From: Lucinisca nassula
Taxonomy: Eukaryota > Mollusca > Bivalvia > Lucinida > Lucinidae
Direction: 5' to 3'
DNA length: 64,000 nt
Assembly (NCBI GenBank): GCA_963580285.1
Contig: OY757020.1
Location: forward strand, 101,745,497 to 101,809,496
Shown: positions 49,907 through 60,406 of the stretch, piece by piece
Layout of the letters: the number at the start of each line of letters is the position of its first letter
Numbering within the stretch: position 1 is the stretch's first letter
Notes under the pieces: generated by a model
Told to the model about the DNA's origin: nothing
What the model saw: the letters and a program-made list of their open reading frames with translations, nothing else
The model's database searches: none
Translations under genes and position numbers: made by a program

Positions 49907-52900
49907 TTAAATCTTATGAAAAAGACCAATTTCTTTTAAGAATAAAATAATGTTATCAACATGTACATCTCGAAACAGTTGTTGCAAAGTGTCAGCTTTG
50001 AAATATAAAATACGTGAGGGTGAAAAGTCAACACAGTCAATTAAGATATGTTTCACAGTGAATGGCTGATCACAACCTACACAAGAAGGCTGATCATCAC
50101 CATTAAAAATATAAGAATGAGTAACTCTAGTATGGCCGATGCGCAGTCGTGTTAATACTACGTCCTCTTTTCTGGAAAACTGTGGAGGAGAGCATTTTGT
50201 ACTAACGACAGGTTTAATGGCATGGAGTTTGTTATTTATTGCACGGTCCCATTCGCCTTGCCATTCCGACAAGATGTATCTATTGATAAATGGTTTAAAA
50301 TTATTAAAAGGAATTTTAAAAACAGATGGATCAAGATTGAGCGATTCCTTTGCTTTCTTGTCAGCATATTCATTGCCGACAATGCCAATATGGCTCGGAA
50401 GCCAACAAAACAAGATTTGGTGTGTTTTAGAAATTTCATGATGTTTTTCGATCAATTTTTGAATTTGAGGATTTTTAGATGATGAATGGTCTAAAGCCTT
50501 AAGCACAGAAAGTGAATCAGAAAATATAATTGCTTTTTGAATTGTTGAAGAACTGATAAAATCTAAAGCTAGGTCTATTGCGTTGGCTTCAGCTGTAAAA
50601 ATAGATGAACCATCTGGAAGGCGCATGGTTTTGTGCGTATCTTTAGAAACATACGCACAACCAACTTTATCTCCTTCTTTGGAACCATCAGTATAGACTT
50701 GCTGGTAATCATCGTAACGTGATTGCAGTACCTGAAAGTTTTGTTTGAGAAGTATCGGATTTGATTCGGATTTTTTGCCATCGTGTAAGTCGAACAGAAT
50801 AGAAGGTTGTTTAATACACCAAGAAGGAACTTCGGCGGTTTCATGTTTTTGAATATTTTTAAGGTCGATACCTGAATTTTCCAGCAGTGGTAAAATACGT
50901 AAGCCAAAAGGTTTAATTGCTGTGGGTTTAGTTTCATACCTATCTACAAATTGAGGTCGAAATGAAATTTTGGATGCCGGGTTAGATGGATTTGCAGCAA
51001 GTCTGATAGCATACTGAAGAGAAAGTTTCTCTCTGCGCGAGGTTAAAGATGGTTCACCTGCTTCTACATAAAGGCTTAATACGGGAGAAGTACGGAAGGC
51101 TCCCATGGCCAGACGAAGGCCTTGGTGATGGATAGTATCCAAGGATTTTAAATAGGACTTTCTGGCAGAACCATAAACAACAGACCCATAATCTAATTTA
51201 GATCTTATTAAAGACCGGTAAAGATGTAATAAAGTATACCGATCTGCTCCCCAACTTGTATGAGCTAAAACTTTCAAAAGATTCAAAGCTTTTAAGCATT
51301 TCGCTTTAAGATATTTAATATGGGGAATAAAAGATAACTTTTGATCAAATATGACCCCAAGAAATTTGGCTTCTTCAACAACAGGAATTTGTGATCCGTA
51401 TAAAAACAGGGAAGGATGTTCGTGTTTCTTCCGTAGTTTACAAAAATGAACACACTGCGTTTTCGACTTGGAGAACTTGAAACCATTTTTATCAGTCCAT
51501 TCTTCTATTCTTTTTAAATTTTGTTGTAACTTTCGTTCAATTGTTTTCATATTTTTTGAACGGTAACATATACAAAAATCATCAACATACAATGAACAAT
51601 CAGTTTTGTCGTCCAAACATTGTACAATATTGTTTATTTTGATGTTAAATAGCGTAGTTGAAAGAATACTACCCTGTGGGACACCCTGTTCCTGATCATA
51701 GAAATCTGACACGGTAGACCCCACACGCACCTGAAACATGCGCTCCCCTAAAAAGCTTTCAATAAAACTAGGAAGTTTTCCTCTTAAGCCAATGTTATGT
51801 AGATCTTTCAATATTCCATATCGCCATGTTGTATCAAATGCTTTCTCCAAGTCGAAAAAGACAGCTACTACGTGTTCTTTGTTAATAAAAGCATCTCGTA
51901 TAAATGTTTCTAGTCTTATTAAATTGTCATTGGTACTACGTTCCGAACGAAAGCCCGATTGATATTCTGAAATGAGGTTGTTGGACTCTAAGTACCAGAC
52001 TAATCTCTTGTTTATCATTCTCTCCAATGTTTTACACAAACAACTTGTCAAAGCTATCGGACGATAATTTGTAGGTTCTGCATGATCTTTCCCTGGTTTC
52101 GGAATTGGTACAACTGTAGCTACACGCCAGCTCTCAGGACAGACCCCCGTTTCCCAAATATTATTAAAGATATCTAAAAGTGTTGTAAGAGAACTTTTTG
52201 GCAGATGCTTAAGCATCTGATAATGAATTTCATCGGGGCGGGTTGCCGTATCATGTGATTTTTCAATGGCTTCAACGAGTTCGGATAAGTTAAAAGGTTT
52301 GTTGTATTCTTCGTGATTAAGTGATTTAAAGTTTAGATTTCTTTTCTCTTGGTCCTTTTTGAAATTTCTAAAAGTGTCAGAATAATTACGCGATGATGAA
52401 TTTCTCAAGAATGTGTGCCCAAGAGTATCTGAAATATCTTTTTTTGTTGAAGCTATTGTGTCAAATTCAGTATTTAAATGTGTAAAACTAGAAGACTTTG
52501 TTTTTCCTGAAATTTTTCGTACCATATCCCAAACCTTTTTAATGGGGGTTTTATAGTTCAATTTGGAGACATATTCTCTCCATGACTTTCGTTTGGAAGC
52601 TCGGATTGTTCGCCGAGCTTTAGCTCTAAAAACTTTTACGTCGTTGAGCTTTTCTGAAGTGGGATTTTTGCAGAACTTATTTAGAGCCTGTTTACGCTTT
52701 TTAATGGCTTCTTTACAGTCATTATTAAACCAAGGCTTGCTTTTCTTAGTATTTGTGGTGGTCTTTGGAATGCACTGTTCTGATATGTTAATAAGTGTAT
52801 CTGTGAAATCAGAAACAATGTCGGATGATTCATTAAAATGATCAATTGATAACTCTTCTTCACATAAATTATGGAATAATTCCCAGTCGGCTTTATTCAT

Positions 52901-53593
52901 TTTCCATTTCTGGTTACAGTCCTCATCTGGTTCGTTTACACTCTCAATTATAACAGGGAAGTGATCACTTCCGCACTGATCATCATGAACAGACCAGTCA
53001 TAGTCCAAGAAGAGAGATGGGTGACACAAAGAGAGATCCAAAGAAGACAAATGACCTGTCGCTGGGTGAAGGTAAGTATAAGATTTATCATTCATCAAGC
53101 AAAGATCGCTCTTTGCAATAAAATCTTCAACAAGTGCTCCTCTGTTATTGATATCTTTACAGCCCCATAGAATATTGTGACCATTGAAGTCGCCAACTAA
53201 AAGATATGGGGATGGAAGTTGACTCAGCAATGAGTCAAGATGTTCGGGCTTTAACGAAAATGAGGGTGGAATATATAAAGAGCAAATTGTAGTTTCTTTA
53301 TCCAGAGAAACCGATACTGCTACAGCTTGTAGGTCTGTTTTTAATTTGATCTCTCTTTGTGGTAAACATGATTTAACAAGAATTGAACTGCCACCAGATG
53401 GTTTGCTACCATCAGAATAGATATAGTTGTATGTATTGAAACCCCTGACATCAATGTTGTCATCAGTTTTTAAAAAAGTTTCTTGTAAACAAAACACCGA
53501 TGGGTTTAATAACGAAATAAGTAATAAGAGTTCATTATAATTTGGTTTAAGACCTCGACAATTCCATTGTATTATTTTGTGTTTTAAATCCAT
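49907..53593 (-). CDS. ORF2 polyprotein of copy K (1228 aa)
   Basis: Full length with the endonuclease, RT (GVPQG, YVDD), RNase H and CCHC motifs in place. Motif A reads FDLEKAFD instead of KAYD, a tolerated variant in many reverse transcriptases. A Gly to Arg change in ATGPDEIHY lies in a conserved RT fingers segment and could reduce activity. The RNase H glutamate is present although its neighbour differs (AEANAID). The A-tract has 7 A. The gap from ORF1 is 25 nt. Confidence 0.94.
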   Translation of the reverse strand: MDLKHKIIQWNCRGLKPNYNELLLLISLLNPSVFCLQETFLKTDDNIDVRGFNTYNYIYSDGSKPSGGSSILVKSCLPQREIKLKTDLQAVAVSVSLDKETTICSLYIPPSFSLKPEHLDSLLSQLPSPYLLVGDFNGHNILWGCKDINNRGALVEDFIAKSDLCLMNDKSYTYLHPATGHLSSLDLSLCHPSLFLDYDWSVHDDQCGSDHFPVIIESVNEPDEDCNQKWKMNKADWELFHNLCEEELSIDHFNESSDIVSDFTDTLINISEQCIPKTTTNTKKSKPWFNNDCKEAIKKRKQALNKFCKNPTSEKLNDVKVFRAKARRTIRASKRKSWREYVSKLNYKTPIKKVWDMVRKISGKTKSSSFTHLNTEFDTIASTKKDISDTLGHTFLRNSSSRNYSDTFRNFKKDQEKRNLNFKSLNHEEYNKPFNLSELVEAIEKSHDTATRPDEIHYQMLKHLPKSSLTTLLDIFNNIWETGVCPESWRVATVVPIPKPGKDHAEPTNYRPIALTSCLCKTLERMINKRLVWYLESNNLISEYQSGFRSERSTNDNLIRLETFIRDAFINKEHVVAVFFDLEKAFDTTWRYGILKDLHNIGLRGKLPSFIESFLGERMFQVRVGSTVSDFYDQEQGVPQGSILSTTLFNIKINNIVQCLDDKTDCSLYVDDFCICYRSKNMKTIERKLQQNLKRIEEWTDKNGFKFSKSKTQCVHFCKLRKKHEHPSLFLYGSQIPVVEEAKFLGVIFDQKLSFIPHIKYLKAKCLKALNLLKVLAHTSWGADRYTLLHLYRSLIRSKLDYGSVVYGSARKSYLKSLDTIHHQGLRLAMGAFRTSPVLSLYVEAGEPSLTSRREKLSLQYAIRLAANPSNPASKISFRPQFVDRYETKPTAIKPFGLRILPLLENSGIDLKNIQKHETAEVPSWCIKQPSILFDLHDGKKSESNPILLKQNFQVLQSRYDDYQQVYTDGSKEGDKVGCAYVSKDTHKTMRLPDGSSIFTAEANAIDLALDFISSSTIQKAIIFSDSLSVLKALDHSSSKNPQIQKLIEKHHEISKTHQILFCWLPSHIGIVGNEYADKKAKESLNLDPSVFKIPFNNFKPFINRYILSEWQGEWDRAINNKLHAIKPVVSTKCSPPQFSRKEDVVLTRLRIGHTRVTHSYIFNGDDQPSCVGCDQPFTVKHILIDCVDFSPSRILYFKADTLQQLFRDVHVDNIILFLKEIGLFHKI

Positions 53594-53618
53594 TTTATGA
53601 AGAGATTAAGACTAGAAA

Positions 53619-54995
53619 CTATATTGGAGCTGCAATTGGTGATATAGATCTGCTACCACCAGCTCGTGGTGTTGCTGACCTCGATCTGTGATTGCCATTT
53701 GGTGATGATGGAGTTTCAGCGAACTCCATATCACTGTCACTCAAAGATCCGAATCTGTTCTGAAATCTAATATTGTCTCTTTCCATTTTACGTTGTCTGT
53801 CTGTCTGTTTTTGAGACAATTGATGTTTTTTGATCGGATCTTCCGATCCCTTATTAGTTCGACCTGAGTCGAGTTTCTCTTTTACGTGCGGCGCTGGCTT
53901 CGGTACGGTCGCTGTCGACCGATCCGAAGCAATCTGGATTGCGCCATTTGATAAGTTGGTTGAACTTTGCGGTGCTGGAGTGGGTTTACTCCATGCACCA
54001 GATTTTTTCAGTTCAGCTATGTATGATTCAGCAGTCTGTGTCGCGGAGCTGGTACATTTTACACCAGTACCCTTTGTGATGCTGGCGAAACTGGTGGTTG
54101 GTGTTATATATCGCTCATCGACAATTTTTCGCGCTTCTGGGAATGTTATCCCCCTTTGGTATTTGACGGTTAGTATTTCTTTTTCTTTTTTCCATGCCGG
54201 ACAGTCTCGAGAGAAAACAGCATGTTTACCATCACAATTTACGCATTTGGGTTCATTTTTGCAGTTGAGGTGATTATCAACATGCTTTTCTTCACCACAA
54301 TTAGGACAGAGTTTTTTTCTCTGACATCTGCTTTCATGATGGCCAAAAGCCTGACAAGAGTAACATCTAAGAGGGTTTGGTATGTATACCTCTACGTTAA
54401 TGGAAAGATATGCTACTTTGATTTTCTTGGGTAGAACTGGTGTATTAAAAGTCAACACATAAGTTGCTGTTGGTTTTAGTACACCATTTCTACGGACTTT
54501 GATGTTACGAACACCAACAACTCCCTGATCTTTCAAGTTATCGACGATCTCTTCATCTGAACAAGGGCGCAGTTCTGGACTGCGAATCACTCCCTTAGAC
54601 GAATTTAACGTGTTGTGGAGAGAGACTTTAACCTGAAGATCAAAGAGTTTATTGGTGCTTAGCAGGCTTACAACTTGCTGTTTTTTCTCGACTTCCAAGA
54701 GAAGGTCACCTGATTTGAGCTTTTTGATACTCTTAGGGTGTCCGGCTATGGAGTTAATACATTTCTCAATTACGAAAGTAGAAAGGCTGGATACACTTCG
54801 TGTATCGTCAAGCGACGAGACAACCAAGAAGCGCGGAACATTGTCGAAATTTGGTTCAGCGGACTGCTGACTGGTTTGTTGACTTGACTGCTGACTGGCT
54901 TGTTGACTGTGTTCATCCGATTCGGATGAATCGTCTTGTTTTTTACGTTTAGGTGCGTTGTGTTTAGATGCGTTGCGGTTATTTTTTTTTTCCAT
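53619..54995 (-). CDS. ORF1 protein of copy K (458 aa)
   Basis: An H-type ORF1 with three CCHC knuckles and an RS-rich C-terminus. I start it at ATG 54995 (MEKKNNR). The ATG equivalent to that of H reads MPHGKKK and hits a stop, because a run of A is 10 long here. The nearby ATG in the other frame restores the protein after losing only a few residues. The frame stays open into the 5'UTR as far as 55163, but that extension has no ATG at its beginning and is not conserved as protein. Confidence 0.85.
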   Translation of the reverse strand: MEKKNNRNASKHNAPKRKKQDDSSESDEHSQQASQQSSQQTSQQSAEPNFDNVPRFLVVSSLDDTRSVSSLSTFVIEKCINSIAGHPKSIKKLKSGDLLLEVEKKQQVVSLLSTNKLFDLQVKVSLHNTLNSSKGVIRSPELRPCSDEEIVDNLKDQGVVGVRNIKVRRNGVLKPTATYVLTFNTPVLPKKIKVAYLSINVEVYIPNPLRCYSCQAFGHHESRCQRKKLCPNCGEEKHVDNHLNCKNEPKCVNCDGKHAVFSRDCPAWKKEKEILTVKYQRGITFPEARKIVDERYITPTTSFASITKGTGVKCTSSATQTAESYIAELKKSGAWSKPTPAPQSSTNLSNGAIQIASDRSTATVPKPAPHVKEKLDSGRTNKGSEDPIKKHQLSQKQTDRQRKMERDNIRFQNRFGSLSDSDMEFAETPSSPNGNHRSRSATPRAGGSRSISPIAAPI

Positions 54996-55445
54996 GAGGC
55001 ATAAGGAAAAAATTCTAGTTTCGTCCCAAGTGCTCTCCGCCCTCCGTGGAGCCCTACAAGGGAACACCATAATGGAGTGGTTATCCAACTCGCAGGTGTT
55101 AGAGATACACGTGAGATATACTCGTATAAACAAAATGCCTACACGATTGATCCGATAAGCCACCGCCTTCTAGAGATAAAAAGACAGAAAAGGGTAAGGT
55201 AAATGGGCATATGGTTGGTATCAGGAAAGATACAAAAAGAGTTGAAGAGAAAGCAAAGCGGTATCTCTAGGGCTCGGCGCGACCAGCCGATTGACCGTGC
55301 CGGACCGCACGGCCACCCGTCTACACCGAAAAGCCAGGCCAAAGAGGCGTGTTGGGCACCTGAAGCACCGCCACCTCAGGTAACCCTCAACCTCCAGGAT
55401 CCCTTCTTCCGGCTTACAGGACGCCACCCACGGCAAACGGGTGGT

Positions 55446-55552
55446 ACTTCCTTTAGCTCTTCCCAGTGGGCACAGAGACCACAGCGGCAATGTGCCCAGT
55501 GGGAATTGAGCCCCCAGGGCCACGGCAAGGCAGGAAGTCTAATACCTGGGGG
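55446..55552 (-). ncRNA. Candidate HDV-like ribozyme at 5' end of copy K
   Basis: Same 107-nt fold as in H, with the distal P4 variant also seen in X. Confidence 0.7.
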
Positions 55553-55566
55553 TAACAGATAAAGGT
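55553..55566. repeat. Right TSD of copy K
   Basis: Partner of 49746-49759 and 47787-47800. Confidence 0.92.
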
Positions 55567-55790
55567 AAAAATGACTCAAATCGAAAGTCAAAGTGAACCC
55601 CCGAGTGAAAAATAGAATCCATAAAGGTAAAATGACAATCAAGGCCAGAATGAAAGTGAAAACCCAAATGGAATTCATAAAGGTGAAAATGACATACAAA
55701 ACTGGAATGAAAGAGAAATGCAAAATGGAATTTATAAAGGTGAAAAAGACACTTAAATCAAACGCGAAATGAAGACGGATACCGAAAATT
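55561..55790. repeat. Degenerate minisatellite, period about 56-62 bp
   Basis: Units begin AAAGGT(A/G)AAAATGAC at about 55561, 55623, 55679 and 55736. Several end with ATGGAATT-AT. The TSD of K lies at its left edge. Confidence 0.7.
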
Positions 55791-56115
55791 AACCGACGTA
55801 AAAATCTTAAGTTGAAAAGAGAATGCCAAAACCTTAATGCAAAAGGTCCTTCATACAAGAAAGCTTAAAAACTTATATATTTATCGGCTAGAAAAAAGGT
55901 CTACAAGTGTTACCAATCGTATCCTGCAATACCGTTAACAGAATAAAAATCAAAAATGAGTTCCTTTAAGAGCAATGAAAACATTCATAAGAAAGAAGAT
56001 GGGTCATAATACGTAGTCAGAAACTGGCAAAATGATTGTAAAGAGCTAAAACTGAAAATGATAAAGGTGAAATCTTCCTCAAAACCGCAGTAAATTAAAA
56101 TATGGAAATAAAATA
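55791..56115. other. Host sequence; contains the donor of the F insert
   Basis: No gene seen. Bases 55944-55997 are the inverted 54-bp counterpart of the insert at 28334-28387. Confidence 0.6.
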
Positions 56116-56117
56116 TA

Positions 56118-56322
56118 CAGTGAAATTCCTTTATTAAGACCACCTTTGGGATGGTTCAAAAGTAGTCTTTAAGACCACTTTGAACCGTCCCAAAAGGGGT
56201 CCATGACCACAGGACACTGATGGCAGAAAACACAAAGAAAGCTTAACTTCAAACTACCAAATAAGCTTTTCATAGCAGAATTAGTATTAATTTTGGGTGG
56301 TCTTAATAGCGGAGTTTTACTG
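56118..56322. mobile_element. MITE, about 205 bp, Tc1/mariner-like termini
   Basis: The left end CAGTGAAATTCCTTTATTAA and the inverted right end CAGTAAAACTCCGCTATTAA match at 16 of 20 positions and continue AGACCACC. TA dinucleotides flank both ends (56116-56117, 56323-56324). There is no coding capacity. TIRs starting CAGT with a TA target fit the IS630/Tc1/mariner/pogo group. Confidence 0.8.
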
Positions 56323-56324
56323 TA

Positions 56325-57224
56325 CCATTAACACCTGCAGATGTAAAAATGATAAAACTGAAACTGAAAAGCCAATACAGTTTGGTCGTAAGAAACCAGA
56401 AACGCATTAAATGCAGCCCAGATATAATGACGTGTCATAACGAAGGACAATGGCTTGATGGCCGTGCGATTGGTCTCGCCGCATACATGCTTGAAACCCG
56501 ATTCCCCTCTTGTGGCGGTCTGCAAAGTACCGTAGTTCTTCAAACGCCTAGTATATACACCATGGTGCTCAAAGTATGTGCAAATTTACTGTTTTGCCCA
56601 TAGTCACTGGTTGACTATCGAAACTGGAACAGTACAGCAAACCGTGTTGTGGCATATGGCAGTCTAGGAATCTGCGTCAATGATCATTCAGGAAGCGTTT
56701 GTGCGGAATTACTTTTTACTGGAGAGAAAAATTTCATGATATCCTTCATGGAATACCGTCAACAAATGGGTGTCAATGACTACGGTCTGTTCTCAGTTGC
56801 AAACGCATTTGCTTTGTGTTAGGGGAGGACCCCACAACGATCGCATGTGATCAGACTAAAATGAGGAAACATCTCATAAAGTGCCTCAGTCAGGGTTATT
56901 TGGAAAGTTTTCCAATTGTAAGACGCCGCAAGCAGTGTAAAATTAAGTACGGCAAGAAAAAAAGGTGTGTTTTGTTTTGAAAGACAGTCAGAATCGAACA
57001 CAGCCATGATTCAGTGTGCCATATGCAAGAAATGGTATCATTAAGGCTGTCATTACATGAGAAATGAAATATGCGAAAAAGCTGTTTCAACAACTGATTA
57101 TGATGTTTGGAGTGAATCGTTAAATTTTTATTCTGACAGTTATTATTTATTATTTTTATTATTCCGTAAGAGACTCGGCAGTACATAAGATTGGATGTAT
57201 TAGGCCGTATTGGGAGTCATGTTT
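56325..57224. other. No confident gene
   Basis: Several open frames of 60-96 codons overlap on both strands. None shows a recognisable domain or codon pattern, so I treat them as chance. Confidence 0.4.
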
Positions 57225-57345
57225 TTCTATTTATTGATATCTATAATGTAACATGGTTAGTTTTAACCACAATACCGTTTATGGATATCCATTATTCACA
57301 TGATGAATATCAATATGTAATTTAGGATATCCAAAAATGTTTATA
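57225..57345. repeat. Cluster of degenerate GGATATCC motifs, part 1
   Basis: The palindromic core (G/T)GATATC(C/T) recurs within AT-rich text, often as ATGGATATCCATTATTCA. Confidence 0.6.
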
Positions 57346-57397
57346 ATTATCAATAATTCGAACAATGGTAAATCCGTTCCGATTATGGATAGCAATG

Positions 57398-57530
57398 TGT
57401 GTGTTTGCGTCCCCACAACAGCTAAGGTCATACGAAGACGCGACTTCGGTTTAAAGACTCGTTCTGAAAGTCTGGAGAAGCCCGGGGTTGAACCTTCTAC
57501 CCCTTGTTTATGGAGGCGAGTAGATTAACA
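57398..57530 (+). repeat. Dispersed repeat R3, longer copy
   Basis: Shares the GGTCATACGAAGACG and TCGGTTTAAA core with 5197-5262. A GGGGTTGAACC stretch resembles a Pol III B box, so a SINE origin is possible. Confidence 0.45.
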
Positions 57531-57639
57531 CATACACCAAGGAGGCTTCTATGGATAGCAGTAAATAGGGCATTAACAGTGAAACGGCACTTATGACACA
57601 CCATTTTTTTTATTTCTTCCCAAAATTCGTTCGGATTTT

Positions 57640-57815
57640 GGGTATTCTTTATTCAAATCATTGATATCCATAAATGAGTGTAATGACTTGGATATCCATA
57701 ATTCAAACTAATTTATGGATATCTAGTATTCAAATCATGAATATGAATAAATGATAATATTGATTGTGGGTATCCATAAATAAGCATATATATTAATGGA
57801 TATCAATAATAGTGA
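57640..57815. repeat. Cluster of degenerate GGATATCC motifs, part 2
   Basis: Same motif as 57225-57345, with at least five occurrences, interrupted by AT-rich spacers. Confidence 0.6.
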
Positions 57816-58160
57816 GCAGAGAAACGGCACTCCTCTCGGCTCAGAATATGATATATTATCAACGGTATCTAATAGCATCAACACAGGCAGTGTCGCGAAT
57901 AACAGTTGGGTGATAACTCTGTCAGTTAAAGTGGTTAACCGGAAACGTGGATAAGCCCCTCAACTACTAGCATTTAAGCGTTTCGGATGATCTGCCATTT
58001 GGTTTCACTGACATTTTTGTCCGTATACGAGAAACGCATCATTCAGGCATGATCTCGAAATGTTTTGTTCTTGAGACATTGCATGTATAATGTTTTTTTG
58101 GGGGTTCTTGTTTATTTGTTTGTTTTAAAGCACAGAAATTACATAGTCGCATTCATTTGT
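57816..58160. other. No recognisable feature
   Basis: Host sequence without a coding frame or repeat match that I can see. Confidence 0.4.
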
Positions 58161-58627
58161 CATTCAAAATAGAAATGAAGGCAATAATCAGGAATCGATA
58201 CAATAACCCACATCTCGCGTCAGAGAAAACAAAGGGAATGAAAACCAAACATGAAATATTAGACCCTAATGGGAACATAAACAGCGGAAAGCCAAAAGGA
58301 GTTACTTTACCCAAAAATGGCCTATCCAAAAGAAAAACAAAACAAAATATAAGCGATACACACATTCAAAGACGAACTATAACAAAAATAAACTGCGACA
58401 GAATAGGGTCACCCAAAGCACATTACTGGGAAATTATTTTGAAATTGTCTCAGGGATTTAGGAATAGATGTAATGACTTCCGTCGAATTTAGACGAATGA
58501 TTTGTTCAATCCGCATGAAAGCTTCCTAACTCATCAGTGCAACATCTCCGAGAACACAAAAATCAAACAACCACAAAGATGAAACAAACAGTGAGACTAC
58601 GATGGGTCCGACCAGAGAACGTTCCCT
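58161..58627 (+). repeat. Dispersed repeat R1, tandem copy a
   Basis: Begins CATTCAAAATAGAAATG and ends at a CGACCAGAGAACG block, after which the same start sequence recurs at about 58628. It matches 2707-3205. The 111-codon open frame inside it is not conserved in the other copies. Confidence 0.65.
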
Positions 58628-58865
58628 TTCAAAATAGAAGTGGAGGCAATGATCAGGAATCGATACAATCATTCCACAGCTCCCATCAGAGACACCAAAG
58701 GGAAAGACACACAAACATGAAGCAACACACCCTAATGGAAACACCAACAGCGGAAAGCCAAAAGGAGTTACTTTCCCACAAAACGGCCAATAGGCTATCC
58801 AAAATAAAATAATATGAGCGACACAAACAGCCAAAGGCAAACCATAACAAAAACTAGAGCTGTCA
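58628..58865 (+). repeat. Dispersed repeat R1, tandem copy b (partial)
   Basis: Follows copy a head-to-tail and covers only the first half of the unit. Confidence 0.65.
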
Positions 58866-58929
58866 CTAAAGGTGATGAATACCCCCACAAAAACTGCCTT
58901 GATAGTACAACAGCGGCATTTTGCATTTT

Positions 58930-59095
58930 TTTCACTTTAAAGGGGCCATAACTATGTCGAAAATTGACGAATTGTAGTGGAAATCGAACTTGACCTGTAT
59001 TTTATGATGTTACATCAGTGTACTAAAAATTATAAAAATTGGTGAAGCGCTTTTTGAGTTATCGTCCGGAAACCAAGTCAACAGACCGACAAGCT
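58930..59095 (+). repeat. Bivalve-type short dispersed repeat
   Basis: Order of blocks: GGGGCCATAACTATG, CGAACTTGACCTGTATTTTA, then TTGAGTTATCGTCCGGAAACC. I recognise this wording from bivalve intergenic DNA. There is no second full copy in the window. Confidence 0.45.
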
Positions 59096-59144
59096 CACTC
59101 CTATATACCCCCCCCCACCAATTTCATTTGTGGGGGTATAATAA

Positions 59145-59180
59145 ACCTCAACAGAAGAACCGCCTTGGAACGGTCAGCGG
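59145..59180 (+). repeat. R1 fragment
   Basis: CAACAGAAGAACCGCCTTGG and ACGGTCAGCGGAA match the segment around 2930-2955 of R1. Confidence 0.5.
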
Positions 59181-59366
59181 AAATGAATTCCAACGCTCCA
59201 ATTACAAATGTAACAAAGCTCGCGTCAAAGTCTGGTCGTTCATTAATGGTTCCAAAAATGAGTTCATTGATTCTCGTAATTGTTACGGGAGACATTTTGT
59301 GACCCAGACCATTCATTTGTCACCAACTGCAGTGAAAATTAAGTAATATCTTAAAAAAAGATGGTT

Positions 59367-59472
59367 TAATTGGCCGAAACTAGCTAGTCTGGCCCAGAAA
59401 ACACGTACACTCCATATTTTTCACTTCTGTGGTGTATTCCTTGCTTCCAAAGGATAACCCTTTTATAGAACA
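59367..59472 (+). repeat. Direct repeat R4, copy 1
   Basis: 106 bp almost identical to 59628-59733. A diverged third copy lies at about 60407-60505. Confidence 0.85.
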
Positions 59473-59627
59473 TATTTATCTTCACTACAGCTGGTGTGTG
59501 GGAATGTTTGGCGTCGGTAAAACGTCTCCCTGCCCTACATCATAGTGTAGATTATATTTTCGTGTCCTTTGGGATCATTGATTCCATTGTGGAATTTTGA
59601 AAATATCTGAGGGTCACTGATGAGGCC

Positions 59628-59733
59628 TAATTGGCCGAAACTAGCTAGTTTGGCCCAGAAAACATGTACACTCCATATTTTTCACTTCTGTGGTGTATTC
59701 CTTGCTTCCAAAGGATAACCCTTTTATAGAACA
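59628..59733 (+). repeat. Direct repeat R4, copy 2
   Basis: Starts TAATTGGCCGAAACTAGCTA. It differs from copy 1 at very few positions. Confidence 0.85.
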
Positions 59734-59999
59734 ATTTACTGAAGCAATATATAATGAAAAAATGTGTATTCTGACCTCCGACAACGATGTTTGCTGTAGC
59801 AAATTTGTTGTAATATGTGCAGCAAGACAAACAAAGAAACGTTTTATGCAAGATGATAATATTGAATAGGAATTTTGCATTGGCAGGGAGATTAAATTTG
59901 ATATTTGTATTTTGGTTGTTTTGTAAGACTAGAGATTTTAAGTCCCCGTCAACACTATGTAGGTCATTTTGGAAACGTAGCTTTTTTTTGGGGGGGGGG

Positions 60000-60150
60000 G
60001 GGGTGGACTATAACCCGGCATTGAGATAAAATGACTTTTCAAGCACTGCTGCCCGAACAAATCGAAGGGATATATCTGTAGGGAGACGCCTGCTCGCCCC
60101 GCCTTGCCTGGGCAGGCTAAGACCATCTAAGTGCTTTACCAGTACTCATG
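60000..60150 (-). repeat. SINE-like repeat R2 fragment (minus)
   Basis: The minus strand has a CTTAGCCTGCCCAGGCAA block and ATCTCAATGCCGGGTTA, matching the R2 copies. A run of 13 G lies just to the left. Confidence 0.5.
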
Positions 60151-60406
60151 TGCGGTCGGTTTCAGTTCTGCATGGAAGCATCATGCAGCCCAATCTATTT
60201 CTCCAAGACTAGATGAGCGAGTGCCCTTGGATTCTCCTAAAGGTGTTGAATTTATACAAAAGTTTGGATCAAAGGAACCCATTTGACCAGATTTACTGTT
60301 GTTTTAAATCATTTGGGAAACTTATTTCGACGTTCATATTCTTTTTTTTTTCTTTTTAGTTACTCTCCTCACCTAATCTCTATTCAAAAATATTTTTTTC
60401 AATCAA

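Larger units (their letters stand above)
49760..55552 (-). mobile_element. Copy K, full-length element with both ORFs open
   Basis: Complete with tail, 3'UTR, ORF2, ORF1, 5'UTR and ribozyme-like terminus, and perfect 14-bp TSDs in host DNA. It is the oldest insertion of the right-hand cluster, since C later landed in its left flank. Confidence 0.95.

Noticed and set aside
53619..55163. 514-codon version of ORF1 in K
   Set aside because: The upstream extension starts at GTG in the 5'UTR and is only open by chance; the ATG at 54995 is preferred.
58157..58492. 111-codon plus-strand frame
   Set aside because: It lies in repeat R1 and is not kept in the other R1 copies.
59985..60003. Run of 13 G as a G-quadruplex or regulatory site
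   Set aside because: A single homopolymer may be a sequencing or assembly feature; no further support.
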